From positions 1 to 32,156 of the forward strand of contig JAAYDF010000118.1 of the NCBI GenBank assembly GCA_012729395.1: a stretch of DNA of 32,156 bases, given 5' to 3'. The notes under the pieces were generated by a model that was not told where the DNA came from, did not search any database, and was given only the letters and a program-made list of their open reading frames with translations. The stretch is from Phycisphaerae bacterium. Its GTDB lineage: Bacteria; Planctomycetota; Phycisphaerae; UBA1845; PWPN01. The position numbers and the translations under genes were made by a program. The stretch's first letter is position 1, and each line of letters starts with the position of its first letter. Of this stretch, positions 31,077 to 32,156 are shown piece after piece.

Positions 31077-32075
31077 CTATGGCACAGTGACATCTTTCAG
31101 CTTAATCCAGTCGAAACCAACACCGCTGCAAACCGCACCGCTGTATCGGAACCACGCGGTGATGGTATCTGCGCCCGGAGGAAGAGTCATGTCCAACGCC
31201 TCCGATGTCCCACCAGATGGTCCCGTTGTGGACTCGGCAAACTTCCCCTGCGTCGAGGTTCCCGGCGTGTAGGCTACGGCCTGTCGGCTCTGCCAATCGC
31301 CGCTCCCGTCGGGAAGTGAAACGATGCCGGCCATCTGCTCCGCGGTCAAGGTCACCCCGTGATCATGCGGGACGGCGTGAAAGGAGAATGACCAATCGTC
31401 CTTCACCTGATCCATGGCCAAGGTGTTCATTCTGACAGACAGCCGGTACGTATGCCCTGGCTTCAAGCCGAGGAACTTCCGGTACACGCCTCCGACGACG
31501 CCCGGTGAGCGAGTTTTCAGTAGCTGAAAGTAGTCCTTTCCCTCGGCATCGACGGGGCCGCCCATGGAGAGCGAGCGGAATTGCTTCCACGGGCCCCTCA
31601 CCCCTTGTTCGAGAACCAGTGCTCCTGGCTCGCTGCGGTGCGACCATGCCTTCCAGTTCGGGCTAATCCCCGCGGTGAACGGATGGGTATCCAGTTCCTG
31701 CTGCGAGTTGTCCTCGTAGTCCCAGGTGATCGCGGCCGCGTTGGACAGCACCCCGTCTCGGCAACCGACGATGTAGTACCTGCGAAATCCTTTGTTGGCC
31801 CGGATCGCGAGAAGGTCGGTGATGTGCGGTTGAATGGCCTGTTTGGCGGGGGGCCAAGCTTTGACGGTCACGCTGGTCGTCGTGCCGGGATGTATGGCGG
31901 TGAAACCCACCCCGAAAACGCCAATGGCGTCGTAGGGCTCATCGGGGTTTTCCCACGCCAAGGAAATCTCCTGGCGATCGGCGGCATGGGACGCGGTCAG
32001 CGAAGTCGGCGGCGGCGGGATACCCAGGCCGGAGATAGTATCGAAACCTGTGTAAATTGAAAAAGCGAGGGGCAT
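31077..32075 (-). CDS. FN3/carbohydrate-binding-like protein lacking a visible signal peptide
   Basis: Taken from the ATG at 32075 the product has 332 residues. PPPPTSLTASHAADRQEISLAWENP near residue 20 is the start of a fibronectin type III domain. The C-terminal half (about 165-332) is a beta-sandwich in the style of carbohydrate-binding modules: YRLSVRMNT, ITAWFRYSG and GFDWIKLKDV. Such proteins are normally secreted, yet no signal peptide is seen. GGAGG abuts the ATG with no spacer. The frame stays open to the window edge, but codons before the ATG (GTA GTA, TCA CAA CAA) are unlike the rest and overlap a strong ribosome binding site on the other strand. It may be a 5'-truncated gene, or the true start lies beyond the window. 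Confidence 0.5.
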   Translation of the reverse strand: MPLAFSIYTGFDTISGLGIPPPPTSLTASHAADRQEISLAWENPDEPYDAIGVFGVGFTAIHPGTTTSVTVKAWPPAKQAIQPHITDLLAIRANKGFRRYYIVGCRDGVLSNAAAITWDYEDNSQQELDTHPFTAGISPNWKAWSHRSEPGALVLEQGVRGPWKQFRSLSMGGPVDAEGKDYFQLLKTRSPGVVGGVYRKFLGLKPGHTYRLSVRMNTLAMDQVKDDWSFSFHAVPHDHGVTLTAEQMAGIVSLPDGSGDWQSRQAVAYTPGTSTQGKFAESTTGPSGGTSEALDMTLPPGADTITAWFRYSGAVCSGVGFDWIKLKDVTVP

Positions 32076-32121
32076 CCTCCATAAGTGTTGTTGTGACTGC
32101 ACTTTGAAAGGAGGAGCCCTG

Positions 32122-32156
32122 ATGGCTACTACAACCGATCGTGGTCGGAAGGTCAA
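32122..32156 (+). CDS. First codons of a gene leaving the right edge
   Basis: AAAGGAGGAG at 32108-32117 lies 4 bases before an ATG, one of the strongest ribosome binding sites in the window. The frame then reads MATTTDRGRKV to the edge. Eleven residues allow no family call. The gene would be divergent from the FN3-type gene, only 46 bases away. Confidence 0.5.
   Translation, partial: MATTTDRGRKV

Overview
The window looks like a chromosomal piece of an uncultured GC-rich planctomycete, most likely from the Phycisphaerae or a related deep lineage. The evidence is a pseudopilin of the planctomycete type, a formylglycine sulfatase, a large secreted glycosidase ending in two dockerin-like calcium repeats, DUF1080 and BNR-type secreted proteins, and dispersed REP-like palindromes between genes. 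Placement by protein style is inference; there is no rRNA in the window.

Layout. Positions 1-489 hold the possible tail of a gene, a REP-like inverted pair and a promoter. Positions 490-6079 (+) carry a pseudopilin, a small membrane protein with a cysteine cluster, a sulfatase and a clan GH-A-like glycosidase. Positions 6075-6240 (-) hold the scar of a class III polyphosphate kinase 2 gene. Positions 6311-12215 (-) carry a GlcD-GlcF fusion oxidoreductase, a BNR-like secreted protein and a DUF1080 protein. Positions 12424-15397 (+) carry a lipoprotein, a GH32 fructanase and a cyclase-family hydrolase. After a 566-base gene-free stretch with nested inverted repeats come a ROK sugar kinase, a Ppx/GppA exopolyphosphatase and polyphosphate kinase 1 (15964-20813, +). 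Next are a 25-base tandem repeat, an S4-less TlyA-like methyltransferase, ribosomal protein S20 and a TPR protein (-), peptide deformylase (+), a CpxRA-like two-component pair (-), a 55-residue lipoprotein and an AraC-type regulator (+), a protein with an internally duplicated helical domain (-), a LysE-type exporter (-), a gene-free block of hairpins, an FN3-type protein lacking a visible signal peptide (-), and the first codons of a gene leaving the right edge (+).

How the genes fit together. The left half is a polysaccharide-use region: sulfatase, GH-A-like enzyme, GH32 and DUF1080 are predicted to act outside the cytoplasm, while the ROK kinase would phosphorylate released hexose. The middle is a polyphosphate module: ppx and ppk1 sit together, and a second kinase type (PPK2) has decayed 10 kb away. 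The right half mixes housekeeping genes (rpsT, def) with envelope sensing (CpxRA-like).

The signals most worth a second look are the ppk2 scar and the fact that it supplies the stop codon of the neighbouring glycosidase gene; the perfect 27-base inverted repeat that overlaps the ppx stop codon; the perfect 32-base hairpin near 30.8 kb; and the duplicated-domain protein at 28853-29632. I found no convincing CRISPR array, phage, transposase, tRNA or rRNA.
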